A stretch of 64,000 nt of DNA from Rhynchopus euleeides (lineage: Eukaryota > Euglenozoa > Diplonemea > Diplonemida > Diplonemidae). How positions within the stretch are numbered: position 1 is the first letter of the stretch; each line of letters opens with the position of its first letter. The position numbers were made by a program, and so were the translations under genes. Under the pieces are notes generated by a model, which saw only the letters and a list, made by a program, of their open reading frames with translations, was not told the origin of the DNA and ran no database searches. Shown in pieces: positions 32,801-42,919 of the stretch. The stretch covers positions 1,364,001 to 1,428,000 of the forward strand of contig OY723266.1 of assembly GCA_963210315.1 (NCBI GenBank), written 5' to 3'.

Positions 32801-35800
32801 TGGCAAGGCGACTTGCACGGCCGACGAGTGTGTCACCAACCCGTGTGGGACTGAGCAGACGTGTGTTGACAAGAACACTGCGTCGAACTCGAAGAACGAC
32901 TACGAGTGCACCTGCAAGAGTGACACCACCATCACGAAGAAGGGTGGGCAGGCGACTTGCTCGAAGGATGAATGTGCCAACGACCGCTGCGGTACTGATC
33001 AGACGTGCACTGACCCCAACCCTTCACCGACCTCGACTGGTGACTACCAGTGCAAGTGCAGCAACGGTGTGACTGCGACTGGTGGTAAGGCGACTTGCAC
33101 GGTCGACGAATGCCAGTCCAACCCGTGTGGGACTGAGCAGACGTGCGTTGACAAGAACACTGCGTCGAACTCCAAGGGTGATTACGAATGCGCCTGCAAG
33201 AGTGACACCGCCATCACGAAGAAGGGTGGGCAGGCGACTTGCTCCAAGGATGAGTGTGCCAACGACCGCTGTGGCACTGACCAGACGTGCACTGACCCCA
33301 ACCCTTCCCCGACCTCGACTGGTGACTACCAGTGCAAGTGCAAGAACGGTGTGACTGCGACTGGTGGCAAGGCGACTTGCACGGCCGACGAATGTGGCAC
33401 CAACCCGTGTGGGACTGAGCAGACGTGTGTTGACAAGAACACTGCGTCGAACTCGAAGAACGACTACGAGTGCACCTGCAAGAGTGACACCACCATCACG
33501 AAGAAGGGTGGGCAGGCGACGTGCTCGAAGGATGAGTGTGCCAACGACCGCTGCGGTACTGACCAGACGTGCACTGACCCGAACCCTTCCCCGACCTCGA
33601 CTGGTGACTACCAGTGCAAGTGCAGCAACGGTGTGACTGCGACTGGTGGCAAGGCGACTTGCGTGACTGACGAGTGCCAGCCCAACCCGTGTGGAACTGA
33701 GCAGACGTGCACAGACAAGAACACTGCGTCGAACTCGAAGAACGACTTCGAGTGTGTGTGCAAGGAGGACCCGGCAACCAAGAAGACAGGTGGCAGCGTG
33801 CCGCAGTGTGTTGTGGACGAGTGTGCCGCGACGCCGAACCCGTGCGGGACGCAGACCTGTGAGGACGCCAAGAAGGGTGTGTCGCAGAAGAACGACTTCG
33901 TGTGCAAGTGCCCGGCACCCAGCACTGTGACGGCTGTTGCAAAGCCTGCCGTGTGCGCTGCAGGTACTGAGGACGAGTGCAAGGCGTCGCCGTGCGGTGC
34001 GGACCAGACTTGCGTGGACCCCGACCAGACTGCCGGGACCAAGAACGACTACACCTGCACGTGTGCGAAGGGGACGGGCAGTGCGACAGGCAAGGCTGCA
34101 ACGTGTGTGCTTGACGAGTGCGAGGCACACCCTTGTGACGGGACGCAGGACTGCAAGGACCCTGACACAAGTGTGGGGAAGACTGGCGACTTCACGTGCT
34201 CGTGCAAGGCACCGCTTGTCGGGACCGCGACTGGTAAGGCTGCGACCTGCACAGACGACGAATGTGCTGCCACGCCGTGCGATGCTGGGCAGAAGTGCAA
34301 CGACCCTGACCAGTCCTCGTCCGTGCACAACGACTACACCTGCACGTGTGACAACGGTGTGGTGGCGACTGGTACAAAGGCGACTTGTGAGATTGACGAG
34401 TGCGTTGCGAAGCCGTGTGGTGACCAGATCTGTGAGGACCCCAACAAGTCGAAGCTTGTGTCGCACGACTTCATCTGCAAGTGCAAGGACGACCAGACCA
34501 TCACGCAGAAGGATGGCCCCGCAAAGTGTAAGATTGATGAGTGCGAGGCCAAGCCGTGCGATGCTGGGCAGAAGTGCAATGACCCCAACATGTCTCCTTC
34601 CGTCCACCACGACTACACCTGCACGTGTGACAACGGTGTGGTGGCGACCGGCACGAAGGCGACTTGCGAGATTGACGAATGCCTGGCCAAGCCGTGTGGT
34701 GACCAGATCTGTGAGGACCCCAACAAATCGAAGGCTGTGTCGCACGACTTCATCTGCAAGTGCAAGGACGACCAGACCATCACACAGAAGGACGGCCCCG
34801 CAAAGTGTGTGATTGACGAGTGCGAGGCCAAGCCGTGCGATGTTGGGCAGAAGTGCAAGGACCCCAACACGTCTCCTTCCGTCCACCACGACTACACCTG
34901 CACGTGTGACAACGGTGTGGTGGCAACTGGTACAAAGGCGACTTGTGAGATTGACGAGTGTGTTGCGAAGCCGTGCGGTGACCAGATCTGTGAGGACCCC
35001 AACAAGTCGAAGCTTGTGTCGCACGACTTCATCTGCAAGTGCAAGGACGACCAGACCATCACACAGAAGGATGGCCCCGCAAAGTGTGTGATTGATGAGT
35101 GCGAAGCCAAGCCGTGCGATGCTGGGCAGAAGTGCAAGGACCCGAACACGTCTCCGTCCGTCCACCACGACTACACCTGCACGTGTGACAACGGTGTGGT
35201 GGCAACTGGTGCAAAGGCGACTTGTGAAATCGACGAGTGCCTGACGAACCCGTGTGGGACTGGTCAGGTCTGTGAGGACCCCAACAAGTCGAAGCTTGTG
35301 TCGCACGACTTCATCTGCAAGTGCAAGGACGACCAGACCATCACACAGAAGGATGGCCCCGCAAAGTGTAAGATTGATGAGTGCGAGGCCAAGCCGTGCG
35401 ATGCTGGGCAGAAGTGCAATGACCCCAACATGTCTCCTTCCGTCCACCACGACTACACCTGCACGTGTGACAACGGTGTGGTGGCAACAGGTGCAAAGGC
35501 GACTTGTGAAATCGACGAGTGCCTGACGAACCCGTGTGGGACTGGTCAGGTCTGTGAGGACCCCAACAAGTCGAAGCTTGTGTCGCACGACTTCATCTGC
35601 AAGTGCAAGGACGACATAACCATCACGCAGAAGGATGGCCCCGCAAAGTGTGTGATTGACGAGTGCGAGGCCAAGCCGTGCGATGTTGGGCAGAAGTGCA
35701 AGGACCCTAACATGTCTCCTTCCGTCCACCACGACTACACCTGCACGTGTGACAACGGTGTGGTGGCAACTGGTACAAAGGCGACTTGTGAGATCGATGA

Positions 35801-37532
35801 GTGCGAGGCGAAGCCGTGCGGCGACCAGATCTGTGAGGACCCCAACAAGTCGAAGCTTGTGTCGCACGACTTCATCTGCAAGTGCAAGGACGACCAGACC
35901 ATCACACAGAAGGATGGCCCCGCAAAGTGTACGATTGATGAGTGCGAGGCCAAGCCGTGCGATGTTGGGCAGAAGTGCAAGGACCCCAACACGTCTCCTT
36001 CCGTCCACCACGACTACACCTGCACGTGTGACAACGGTGTGGTGGCAACTGGCGCTAAGGCGACTTGCGAGATTGACGAGTGCGAGGCAAAGCCCTGCGG
36101 GACTGGTCAGATCTGTGAGGACCCCAACAAGTCGAAACTTGTGCAGAGTGACTTCATCTGCAAGTGCCAGGACGACCAGACCATCACACATGTGGGCGGT
36201 GCCGTGATCTGCACTGTGAATGACTGTGACAGCAAGCCGTGTGGTGACGTGCAGAAGTGCACAGACCCGAAGCCGACCCTCGACTCCCACTACGACTTCG
36301 AGTGCAAGTGTGACAACGGTGTGACGGCAACTGGCGCAAAGGCGACTTGTGAGATTGACGAGTGCGAGACGAACCCGTGCGGGCAGGACCAGCTGTGCGA
36401 GGACCCGAACAAGGCGAAGACGAGCCAGCACGACTTCCTGTGCAAGTGCAAGGACGACGAGACGATCTGGAAGAAGGACGGGCGTGCCCTGTGTGTGAAG
36501 GACGAGTGCGAGCCGAACCCGTGTGGTGCCGACCAGACCTGCACGGAGGGGTCGAAGAGCCCCAAGAAGCAGCTCGACTACACGTGCGCGTGTGCGAAGG
36601 ACACGTCCAAGACGCACGTCGGCTCTCCTGTCGCGTCGTGTGGTGAGGACGAATGCCAGAAGTCGCCGTGCGGTGTTGGGCAGACGTGCTTCGACCCTGA
36701 CACGACGGTGATGGGTAACTTCGAGTGCCAGTGCCGTGGCGGGAAGCAGAAGTCGATCGGGAAGAAGCTGGACGAGTGTGACGAGTGCACGATGGGGGTG
36801 GACCCGTGCAAGGGCCCGCTTGGTGAGGTCGAGGACTGCGTGGACATGAACAAGTCGCCTGAGAGCATGGGTGACTTCACGTGCACCTGCCCCGACCACA
36901 AGACAAGCAACACCGGTGGCCCTGCGCAGTGCCACAAGGTTGGCGAGTGCGTGAACGACCCGTGCAAGGACTCGCACGCTACCTGCAAGGATCCCGACCT
37001 GGCCAAGCAGGGCGACTTCGTCTGCACGTGTGCCGCCGATTCCAACGGGACCAGCACTGGGACGCCCGTTGTGTGTACCATCGATGAGTGCGCTGCTGAC
37101 CCGTGCGGTGCGGACCAGACGTGCACCGACCCCGACACGCATTGGGACAAGAAGAACGACTTCGTTTGCAACTGCACCGCACCACTCGTCGGCAAGGAGG
37201 TTGGTCACGCAGCACTCTGCTCTGCTCTTGCCCCTTCCAGTGGCCACGGGAAGGGTGTCCACACCGGCGCACCTGTGACCCAGAGCCCTGTTGACGTGTC
37301 GTCCTCTTCCAAGAACGTCACGCCGAAGCCCGAGTCGGACGACTCCTTCCCTTGGTGGATCCCTGTCCTCATCGGCGTGGGTGTGGTTGCTGCACTTGCG
37401 ATTGGCGCCTTCGTGGTGCGGAAGAACCAGGGCGAGGACATGAACGTTAGCGAGTTCTTCGAGCTGGAGCAGGGTGCCGACGTGCCTGTCTACGAAGTCC
37501 CCCATGGCAAGCAGGAGGCCATCTCGCTGTGA
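29844..37532 (+). CDS. CAP-EGF surface protein C (two CAP domains, about 42 EGF-like modules, TM)
   Basis: This is the largest family member, 2562 aa. Signal peptide, both CAP domains and the Pro-rich linker match gene B almost base for base, with tetrads H68/E115/E134/H160 and H319/E366/E385/H411. About 42 EGF-like modules follow. Two blocks are expanded relative to gene B: the DECANDRC/DECGTNPC pair (31557-33668) and the CDAGQKC or CDVGQKC/CGDQIC pair (34257-36217). The last seven modules align one to one with genes A and B, so the membrane-proximal stalk is constant and length variation is distal. A transmembrane helix (about 2504-2525) and a 37-aa tail with VSEFFELEQ, ending AISL, complete it. 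The ATG at 29844 is chosen because it opens the signal peptide. Likely a very long extended cell-surface protein; function inferred only. Confidence 0.93.
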   Translation: MKSLMAAVAVAMCAPSVAGQCDSSLSWCGKFSAEKAPASASSSTCGGKTSSCKAGLLDWQIQTVLAQHNLYREKHGACPVTYSKDIESWTLGSQGFGTTCNSGSLTHNQGGTYGENIAMVARGGIDAGTWDPAEGVKNWYCGEEGCYNYNNGGFSSQTGHMTQVVWKKSLEIGCGVCHIPGGSYYKVYVMCNYKAAGNYGNQFGDNVLSPNTAPSGCAPAPPPAPTPPTPPAPGPTPPTPPGPGPAPAPAPGGEFSKPSGGPCPGSATKDGNCGSTLCWCANYKSKTAPASAKSSQCAGKSTCQMGLLDWQIESVLAQHNYYREQHGACPVTYSKTIESWTMGSQGFGTTCNSGSATHNQGGTYGENIAMVGKSGIDSGTWDPAEGVKNWYCGEEGCYDYNNGGYSSQTGHMTQVVWKDSLEIGCALCHRTQGYVAVYLMCNYKKAGNYGGQFQKNVLKPGTAASGCAGAPPPAPETDECVSNPCDNGQDCNDSDKTKSGDFTCTCQKDTSIKATGKAATCTNDECSTNPCGTEQTCKDPNTGANSLHDFTCTCKSDTSISQKDGKATCTKDECANDRCGTDQTCTDPNPSPSSTGDYQCKCKNGVTATGGKATCVTDECGTNPCGTEQTCVDKNTASNSKNDYECTCKSDTTITKKGGQATCSNDECANDRCGTDQTCTDPNPSPSSTGDYQCKCSNGVTATGGKATCVTDECGTNPCGTEQTCVDKNTASNSKNDYECTCKSDTTITKKGGQATCSKDECANDRCGTDQTCTDPNPSPSSTGDYQCKCSNGVTATGGKATCTADECQSNPCGTEQTCVDKNTASNSKGDFECTCKSDTTITKKGGQATCSKDECANDRCGTDQTCTDPNPSPTSTGDYQCKCSNGVTATGGKATCTADECGTNPCGTEQTCVDKNTASNSKGDYECTCKSDTTITKKGGQATCSKDECANDRCGTDQTCTDPNPSPTSTGDYQCKCSNGVTATGGKATCTADECVTNPCGTEQTCVDKNTASNSKNDYECTCKSDTTITKKGGQATCSKDECANDRCGTDQTCTDPNPSPTSTGDYQCKCSNGVTATGGKATCTVDECQSNPCGTEQTCVDKNTASNSKGDYECACKSDTAITKKGGQATCSKDECANDRCGTDQTCTDPNPSPTSTGDYQCKCKNGVTATGGKATCTADECGTNPCGTEQTCVDKNTASNSKNDYECTCKSDTTITKKGGQATCSKDECANDRCGTDQTCTDPNPSPTSTGDYQCKCSNGVTATGGKATCVTDECQPNPCGTEQTCTDKNTASNSKNDFECVCKEDPATKKTGGSVPQCVVDECAATPNPCGTQTCEDAKKGVSQKNDFVCKCPAPSTVTAVAKPAVCAAGTEDECKASPCGADQTCVDPDQTAGTKNDYTCTCAKGTGSATGKAATCVLDECEAHPCDGTQDCKDPDTSVGKTGDFTCSCKAPLVGTATGKAATCTDDECAATPCDAGQKCNDPDQSSSVHNDYTCTCDNGVVATGTKATCEIDECVAKPCGDQICEDPNKSKLVSHDFICKCKDDQTITQKDGPAKCKIDECEAKPCDAGQKCNDPNMSPSVHHDYTCTCDNGVVATGTKATCEIDECLAKPCGDQICEDPNKSKAVSHDFICKCKDDQTITQKDGPAKCVIDECEAKPCDVGQKCKDPNTSPSVHHDYTCTCDNGVVATGTKATCEIDECVAKPCGDQICEDPNKSKLVSHDFICKCKDDQTITQKDGPAKCVIDECEAKPCDAGQKCKDPNTSPSVHHDYTCTCDNGVVATGAKATCEIDECLTNPCGTGQVCEDPNKSKLVSHDFICKCKDDQTITQKDGPAKCKIDECEAKPCDAGQKCNDPNMSPSVHHDYTCTCDNGVVATGAKATCEIDECLTNPCGTGQVCEDPNKSKLVSHDFICKCKDDITITQKDGPAKCVIDECEAKPCDVGQKCKDPNMSPSVHHDYTCTCDNGVVATGTKATCEIDECEAKPCGDQICEDPNKSKLVSHDFICKCKDDQTITQKDGPAKCTIDECEAKPCDVGQKCKDPNTSPSVHHDYTCTCDNGVVATGAKATCEIDECEAKPCGTGQICEDPNKSKLVQSDFICKCQDDQTITHVGGAVICTVNDCDSKPCGDVQKCTDPKPTLDSHYDFECKCDNGVTATGAKATCEIDECETNPCGQDQLCEDPNKAKTSQHDFLCKCKDDETIWKKDGRALCVKDECEPNPCGADQTCTEGSKSPKKQLDYTCACAKDTSKTHVGSPVASCGEDECQKSPCGVGQTCFDPDTTVMGNFECQCRGGKQKSIGKKLDECDECTMGVDPCKGPLGEVEDCVDMNKSPESMGDFTCTCPDHKTSNTGGPAQCHKVGECVNDPCKDSHATCKDPDLAKQGDFVCTCAADSNGTSTGTPVVCTIDECAADPCGADQTCTDPDTHWDKKNDFVCNCTAPLVGKEVGHAALCSALAPSSGHGKGVHTGAPVTQSPVDVSSSSKNVTPKPESDDSFPWWIPVLIGVGVVAALAIGAFVVRKNQGEDMNVSEFFELEQGADVPVYEVPHGKQEAISL
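31557..33668 (+). repeat. EGF two-module tandem array, gene C, block 1
   Basis: Fifteen modules in alternating types give 7.5 copies of a 282-bp unit, against 11 modules (5.5 units) in gene A and 5 modules in gene B. Neighbouring units are nearly identical. The array starts and ends at the same module types in all three genes. Confidence 0.85.
34257..36217 (+). repeat. EGF two-module tandem array, gene C, block 2
   Basis: Fourteen modules alternate between a CDAGQKC/CDVGQKC type and a CGDQIC/CGTGQVC type, with a unit of about 279 bp. Gene B has only four modules in this place. Long blocks of several hundred bp repeat almost exactly. Confidence 0.85.
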
Positions 37533-40500
37533 TCGCCCTCGAGATGTTTCACATGTGTTCTGCCTGCCTCCTGAAGGCTTGGGCATGCGTGGCGTGCAGC
37601 GTGTCATCTTCCTGCCGCAAGACTCTTTAGGCTATCCGAACCTTTAGTCCTCTAGTTTGCTTGCAGACGCAGACCGTTTCCCAGACTGGACAGCTACTGG
37701 CCCTGACACAGCCCACCGTGCGTTGTGATGTCCGCCACGTCTAAGTCCTCTGTCCCTCCCGCCCCTTCCATATGCGTGAACTCCCTTCGTGTTGCTTGGT
37801 ACGTTTTCATCTGTGGTGTTTTTTTTGGCTGCCAGTCTTGTTGGAATGTCGGTATTTTTCACGGCCTTTCTCCTCGTCCCCACCCCCACTCCCCACTGCG
37901 TCCCCACTCACACCTGCACACTGGTACTGCCACCCCTTCTACACCCTCCCACACCTTGAGACTGAAATGGGCACCGCCCCTCTGGATACAGGCAATTTTT
38001 TTCGATATTGTCTTCACTACCCCCCTCATCACCCTGGGGCATTTCAGCATTTTTCGTTGCCCGAACAAGCCTGATCTGTCACAGCGAAGGAGTCAGTGGA
38101 GCGTCTGGCGCGCACTACACCAGCAAACAACACACCTATTCACAGCTACGCTCCCTTCGTCAGGGGCCACACCACACTACTGCTCGTGCTTGCGCACAAG
38201 CAATACCCGGGCTCCTTTTTATATAAACCCTGCATCCCCCAGAATGTCATTTTTTTCCAGTTCATTTTCGGAATGGCATTATTTTTAGCCGGATATTATG
38301 TTGTTGCTAAGAACGGGACGGGGTGGGACGGGTCATCTCACCGAACTGTTTACCCCTGTTACCCCCACCGCCCACCCCCCACACGCATGGGGGCTTTGGC
38401 TCTGTTGGCAATCCTGTTTCAGTGTGGCACGTTGTTCCCTTTTTTAGGGCAGCTCCCTTTCTTCTGCTGGAGTTCCGAGCGAAGGCTCCATGTCCATATT
38501 ACATTTTGTTTGTTTGTCCTTTTCTCCAAGCACTGCCTGTGTTTTATTCTTACATTTGTTTTTCAGAGGGTCTTCGTTATTACTTCAACCTCTGCACACT
38601 ACCGCATGCTCTCAAGCTATACCTGCTTGGTGGTACGGCGGCCTTATCCTGTCATGCTCCCCGATTTTGGCAGCAGACTGAGGAAAGGTCAATTCACCGT
38701 GCCTTCCATTTCTCTGTGACTACACGTGACTACCCCCACGCCCCCCTTTGGATAGGAAACCTTTTTCCAGTGATATAGAATCGATCCCTCTCTCTCTCTC
38801 TCTCTCAGCACCTCATCACCTCGAGGGTCTCAGCATGATGCCGTCACCACTGGGCTGCACCGGTGGGCCAGTGGAAAGCGCACTCTGCTCTCTGTGTCAA
38901 AAAAAGGGCCTTTTTGGGCCAAATTGGCACACATTTTTCTGTTACTAGAGCGAGAGGGGGAGAGGTGGCGGGCGTGCTTCCGTTATATGCTCAGGTGGGA
39001 AAAAAAAGGGGGGGGGGGAAATCATTCGGGGAAAACCCCGCAACTCGCTGTGTGCAGAATTTTGTGGGCCGCCATTATCTCGCCGTGTTCTGCATGTTTC
39101 GGGAGTCCCTGCCCCTCCCCAGCCACCTCGTCTATTTCAACAAAATGAACATTGATACACCCATTGATTGCACCCAGCGTCTTTATCTATAATCTATTAG
39201 CATGAATCCATTGTTCATTTTTTGCATTGCATTGCAGCTGCACTTTGATGCAGCATTTCTCTTTCTTTTGGAGCTGTTGTTGTTGTTTTGTTGACCAAAG
39301 CCTCAGTACCCCCTCCCCCTCCCCCTCACCGACTCGAGATACCCGTTCGTTCTTTCTTTCTTACACTACGTCCCTCCCCAGCAGCATAGTTATAATATCC
39401 ACACCGTTTTTTTTGCATTTCTCAGGAAGCCATCTCTTGGACAGCTTTCTGAAACCTGTCACTCGTCAGCTTGCTAACGCGTCTTCTTGTTGTGTTCATA
39501 TAAACCCCCCTTTGGCTGGTGTGGGGTTTTGCGTGGGGTTCCGTGTCAACACCGACACGATACTACTGCTAGGGGGTAACATTAACACCCCCCCTCCCTC
39601 CCTGGCTGGCCATACCTCACAAGCGCGTTGTTTGTCCACACCCCTCACCCCCCCCCCCCCCGACCCCCTTCAAATTCGATTTCACTACCCCCCCCCTCCG
39701 ACCCCCCCACCCCCTTAAAAATTCAGCAAGTCAAATGAGATCATCATCATCACGGTATGTCACATCTTCACTCCATCCCAAATTCGACACAAATAAAAAG
39801 AAGGCACCCTCGTTCGCTCAAGGGTGTCCCGGGATAGCCTTTTTTTTGGCCTGTGCTTTGTCTAAGGGGGTGGGGAAAAATGTTATAAAGCATGCCCCGT
39901 TTGAAACAGCGCAGGCCCTGCAGGATTTGCCAAATTTGCCACAGAGAGCCGTTTGGATTGATGTTATGTAGTTGCGGGGAAAAAGGCCCTGTCTCTCGGC
40001 AGGAAACCCTGCCTTGCATCTGCAAAAAAAACACAACAAAAAAAAGACAAAGCCGTCTCTGTGGGGAGGGATGGTCCCTCCATGATGGGAAGGAAACACG
40101 TTCCTTTTCATTCCATCTCGAAAGAACCCGCGTTGTGCACAAAATGGAAAAACGAAAAAAAAGTAATCATCCAAATGCTCAATTGCAAAAATTGCAAGTT
40201 TCACCACATCTGCATGGAGGGCAATGCGGCGTGCTTGCATTTCTTTTGCTGTAGTTTATAAACTAGGAGCAATACTGCCTGGTTCGTAGATTGCGGCCTG
40301 CACAAATATCACCCAATTTGCCCCCTTTGATGTGTGGGCCACGGAGAGTGCCTTTTACGGGGCATACAATCCTGTGGCACCTGCATTCTGGTGGGGTTGT
40401 GGATTTGCTTCAGGAGCGGAACCCTCAGCACTGCGGAGGAAACTCAACAAGACAAACCGGTTCCGCTGCACTGATAAAAGCCAGCAATTGTGGAAGAATG

Positions 40501-41229
40501 CCTGTCACTCACGTTCGTGCCACCCCCCCCCCCCCCCCACTCCATGCCCACTGCCATTATCCCCCCTCCCTCCCCTCACGGCGTACCTTTGTGCATCCCT
40601 CCAAACGCCCATATCCCTCCATCCACCCACCCCCCCGGCCCTGAGAAGTATTTTGCAGAAAAAAGCCTAAGCCATCAACAAATAAACCATCTCAAGAGGA
40701 GCAAATCGCTCCAAAAAGGTTGTTGTATGGCATGGGGGTGTTCCTTTTCCGATGCAGCGGGCAGAATCTTTGCAAGAAAAGAGAGACGCCGCCAAAAAAA
40801 ATCTCGGGGGGGGGGGGGGGGGGGTTGTGTTGCTGCTGCTGCCTGTGGTGGCCCGACCCCACCATCCTTTGCGCTGGGCGTGCCCCGCGTGCCTGCCCTT
40901 CTCTGCCTGCTGCCGGGCAGGGTGTCGTATGCATCATACACACCCCTGCCTTCATTCCGCTCAGGCATGCAGGGCTCGGCACCCCACACCCACACCCCAC
41001 ACAGTGCCAAACCAATCCCTGTTCCCCACCCGCTCTTCTGCTGGCTCTGGATATAAAGCTGGGGTTTTCCCTAGTTCATGAGTGGCAGGTGCGGAGGTGA
41101 GTGGCTAACACAGCAGGGTCGGGGGTGGAAGGGGTGGGGCGCGGCCATTGCCGCTGTTCTTCCTGGAAGCTCGGGGGGAGGAGCGTCGCAAAGGATGCGG
41201 TGTGGGTGGGTGGGGGGTATTTTTTTTCT
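37533..41229. other. Gene-free stretch before the recombinase transposon
   Basis: No supported gene in 3.7 kb. Notable are a TC microsatellite near 38789-38808, C runs near 39648 and 40526, a 19-G run at 40806-40824, and a long pyrimidine-rich + strand. Open frames here are short and biased by the homopolymers. Confidence 0.65.
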
Positions 41230-41231
41230 TT

Positions 41232-41274
41232 ATTACCGGTCCTGAAACCATTATTACCGGTTTCCTGCAGAAAG
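41232..41274 (+). repeat. Left inverted repeat of the recombinase element
   Basis: Contains CGGTCCTGAAACCATTAT and CCTGCAGAAAG. It matches the reverse complement of 42684-42726 with about five mismatches in 43 bp. Confidence 0.8.
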
Positions 41275-41588
41275 TCCATAAGCCAAGAGGTAATAATAAA
41301 CCACTTTACGAGACTTAAAGGCGATATTATTGACCATTCGGTAATTAAAAAGTTTTTATCAAAACTAGGAAATAAAGCAGTCACAGGAATATAGCCTGGG
41401 TTTAGTGACTTCATCCATTATTTACACTCAGCTTTCTTATTACCGCAATATTGAGGGCAATAATGGAAATCTTTATTTCCTGGAAAAAGCGGCTGGGGGC
41501 AGGGGCGGTGTGGGGGCGAGGTCCTGGCCAGTTTGCTTGATCCACATTGCTCCTACTCGCTACAACACTTCACAGGGGCTAGAGGGCA

Positions 41589-42629
41589 TCACCTCGGCAG
41601 GTTGACGTTCAGATCCACAGTCACCCTGCTCTGGCTTGGCGCTCCCGTCGTCGTCCCCTGTGCAGGCTGGCTTGACATCATGTGCGCGACGTTCCGCTGG
41701 TGTGTCGTGGATGCATCAAGGTAGAGCTGCGGCGTCGATTCTCCGCGCCAGCCGAAATGCCTGCGGAGATCCATGGTGGACGCGCCGCCATTGGCCGCTG
41801 CCAGCGCGGCGGAGCGTCTCATGCTGTGCCCGGTGTATCCCTCCGGGTCCTTTTCCAGGCACAGCGCAATCTTCCGTGGCAGCCCGTAGAATTGGTTTCG
41901 CCCGATGGGCGAAGCGAGGAACGCGCTGCCGGCCTTGTTGATGCGTCTTGCGACAGGCCCCGTCACGAGGTCCGACAGAGAGAGGTGGGCCAGATGGGCC
42001 TTGAGGACGTCGTAGAACACAGCTTCTTCGTTCAGCATCTTGGGGACCACAAACGACCGTTCAATCGCGACGCTTCCCTGCTTTGCACCGTAGAACTTCA
42101 CGCTGATCTGCTCATCTTGGACGGTGATGTTTTCGATCGACAGGTTGCGGAGTTCAACGCAGCGCATCCCACCGAAGAAGGCCAGCACCACAAGCGCACG
42201 ATCCTGCTTGCTCGCCAGCGACCCGGTGCCCTTGTCCATGTAGTCCTGCAGTTCTTGAAAAGAGAAGGTTTTGGCTTGTTTGGTGGTGTAGCCCTTTGTT
42301 TGATTCTTCACGTACTGGTGGAGGCGTGGCATCTTTGTCTTGATCATGTTCCCGTGGACAATCTTGACCTTGAAGTTGATGATGGAGTAGTAGTTCCAGA
42401 TTGACGATGCGGCAGAACCCCCCTGCAGCTTGGCCTTGAGATAGCCCTTGATGTGCTTCTCGGAGTAGATTGTCTTCATGGAACGAACCCGGGGAGCCTC
42501 CTCAGCGACGTACGCCTCGAAGTCAGTCAGTCGATCGGTGTATGCCTTCCTGCTGCGGACTGGCATGAGGTCACCGTCACTTGATGTGCTGCTGCTGCTG
42601 TCGCTGTCATGATCGGCGGCGCGGGGCAT
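41589..42629 (-). CDS. Tyrosine recombinase (Crypton-like)
   Basis: The 346-aa protein carries a C-terminal tyrosine-recombinase domain. Catalytic positions are visible: Arg I in GGMRCVELRNL (R156), a probable beta-hairpin Lys at 182-184 in FYGAKQGS, the H-x-x-R box GHSMRRSAA (H268, R271), W294 in HFGWRGE, and the nucleophile Y303 in QLYLDAS. Residues 25-115 form an alpha-helical core-binding-like region, preceded by a Ser/Asp-rich tail (8-20). Such enzymes cut and rejoin DNA through a 3'-phosphotyrosine at paired inverted sites, and the flanking inverted repeats could be those sites. It is read on - while the host-like genes around it are on +. The first in-frame ATG (42629) is used. All catalytic residues are kept, so the enzyme may be active. 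Confidence 0.85.
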   Translation of the reverse strand: MPRAADHDSDSSSSTSSDGDLMPVRSRKAYTDRLTDFEAYVAEEAPRVRSMKTIYSEKHIKGYLKAKLQGGSAASSIWNYYSIINFKVKIVHGNMIKTKMPRLHQYVKNQTKGYTTKQAKTFSFQELQDYMDKGTGSLASKQDRALVVLAFFGGMRCVELRNLSIENITVQDEQISVKFYGAKQGSVAIERSFVVPKMLNEEAVFYDVLKAHLAHLSLSDLVTGPVARRINKAGSAFLASPIGRNQFYGLPRKIALCLEKDPEGYTGHSMRRSAALAAANGGASTMDLRRHFGWRGESTPQLYLDASTTHQRNVAHMMSSQPAQGTTTGAPSQSRVTVDLNVNLPR

Positions 42630-42683
42630 GATGTGTGTGATGTTGCGTGATCTGTGGAGGTTGTGGCTCTGGTACTACGGAGG

Positions 42684-42726
42684 CTTTCTGCAGGTAACCG
42701 ATTATAATGGTTTCAGGACCGTTAAC
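42684..42726 (-). repeat. Right inverted repeat of the recombinase element
   Basis: Begins CTTTCTGCAGG and contains ATAATGGTTTCAGGACCG; the inverted partner of 41232-41274. It lies 55 bp upstream of the recombinase start codon. Confidence 0.8.
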
Positions 42727-42753
42727 AAACTACCATATAACCGGTCCTAATTG

Positions 42754-42919
42754 AGTACTTTCTGGATTTTGGGAAATTACGTCCCCTCAGCAAGGTACTC
42801 GGGTGTTTTTGTTCCCCTCGGGAAGGCCCTCGGGCTTCGCCCTCGGGCCTTCCCTCGGGGAACAAAACACCCTCGGACCTTGCTTCGGGGACGTAATTAC
42901 CCTCAATCCATAAAGTACT
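42754..42919. repeat. 166-nt long hairpin next to the recombinase element
   Basis: Both ends read AGTACT. Arms of about 80 nt pair with roughly 85 percent identity and close over a GGGAAGGCCC / GGGCCTTCCC stem with a TTCG-containing tip near 42838. It sits between the right 43-bp inverted repeat and the TTATTACCGG palindrome, so it is probably part of the element's right end or a structure nested in it. Confidence 0.8.

Noticed and set aside
5982-37532. Regular repeats resembling a CRISPR array
   Set aside because: The periodic repeats are in-frame EGF modules of about 140 bp or 282-bp pairs without unique spacers.
33024-37607. 1527-codon open frame antisense to gene C
   Set aside because: Same reason: it mirrors the EGF array and repeats with it. 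No start region or domain is visible.
41589-42629. Reading the recombinase as part of a DIRS-type retroelement
   Set aside because: No reverse transcriptase, RNase H or other element gene lies within several kb; the unit is a 1.7-kb recombinase-only element.
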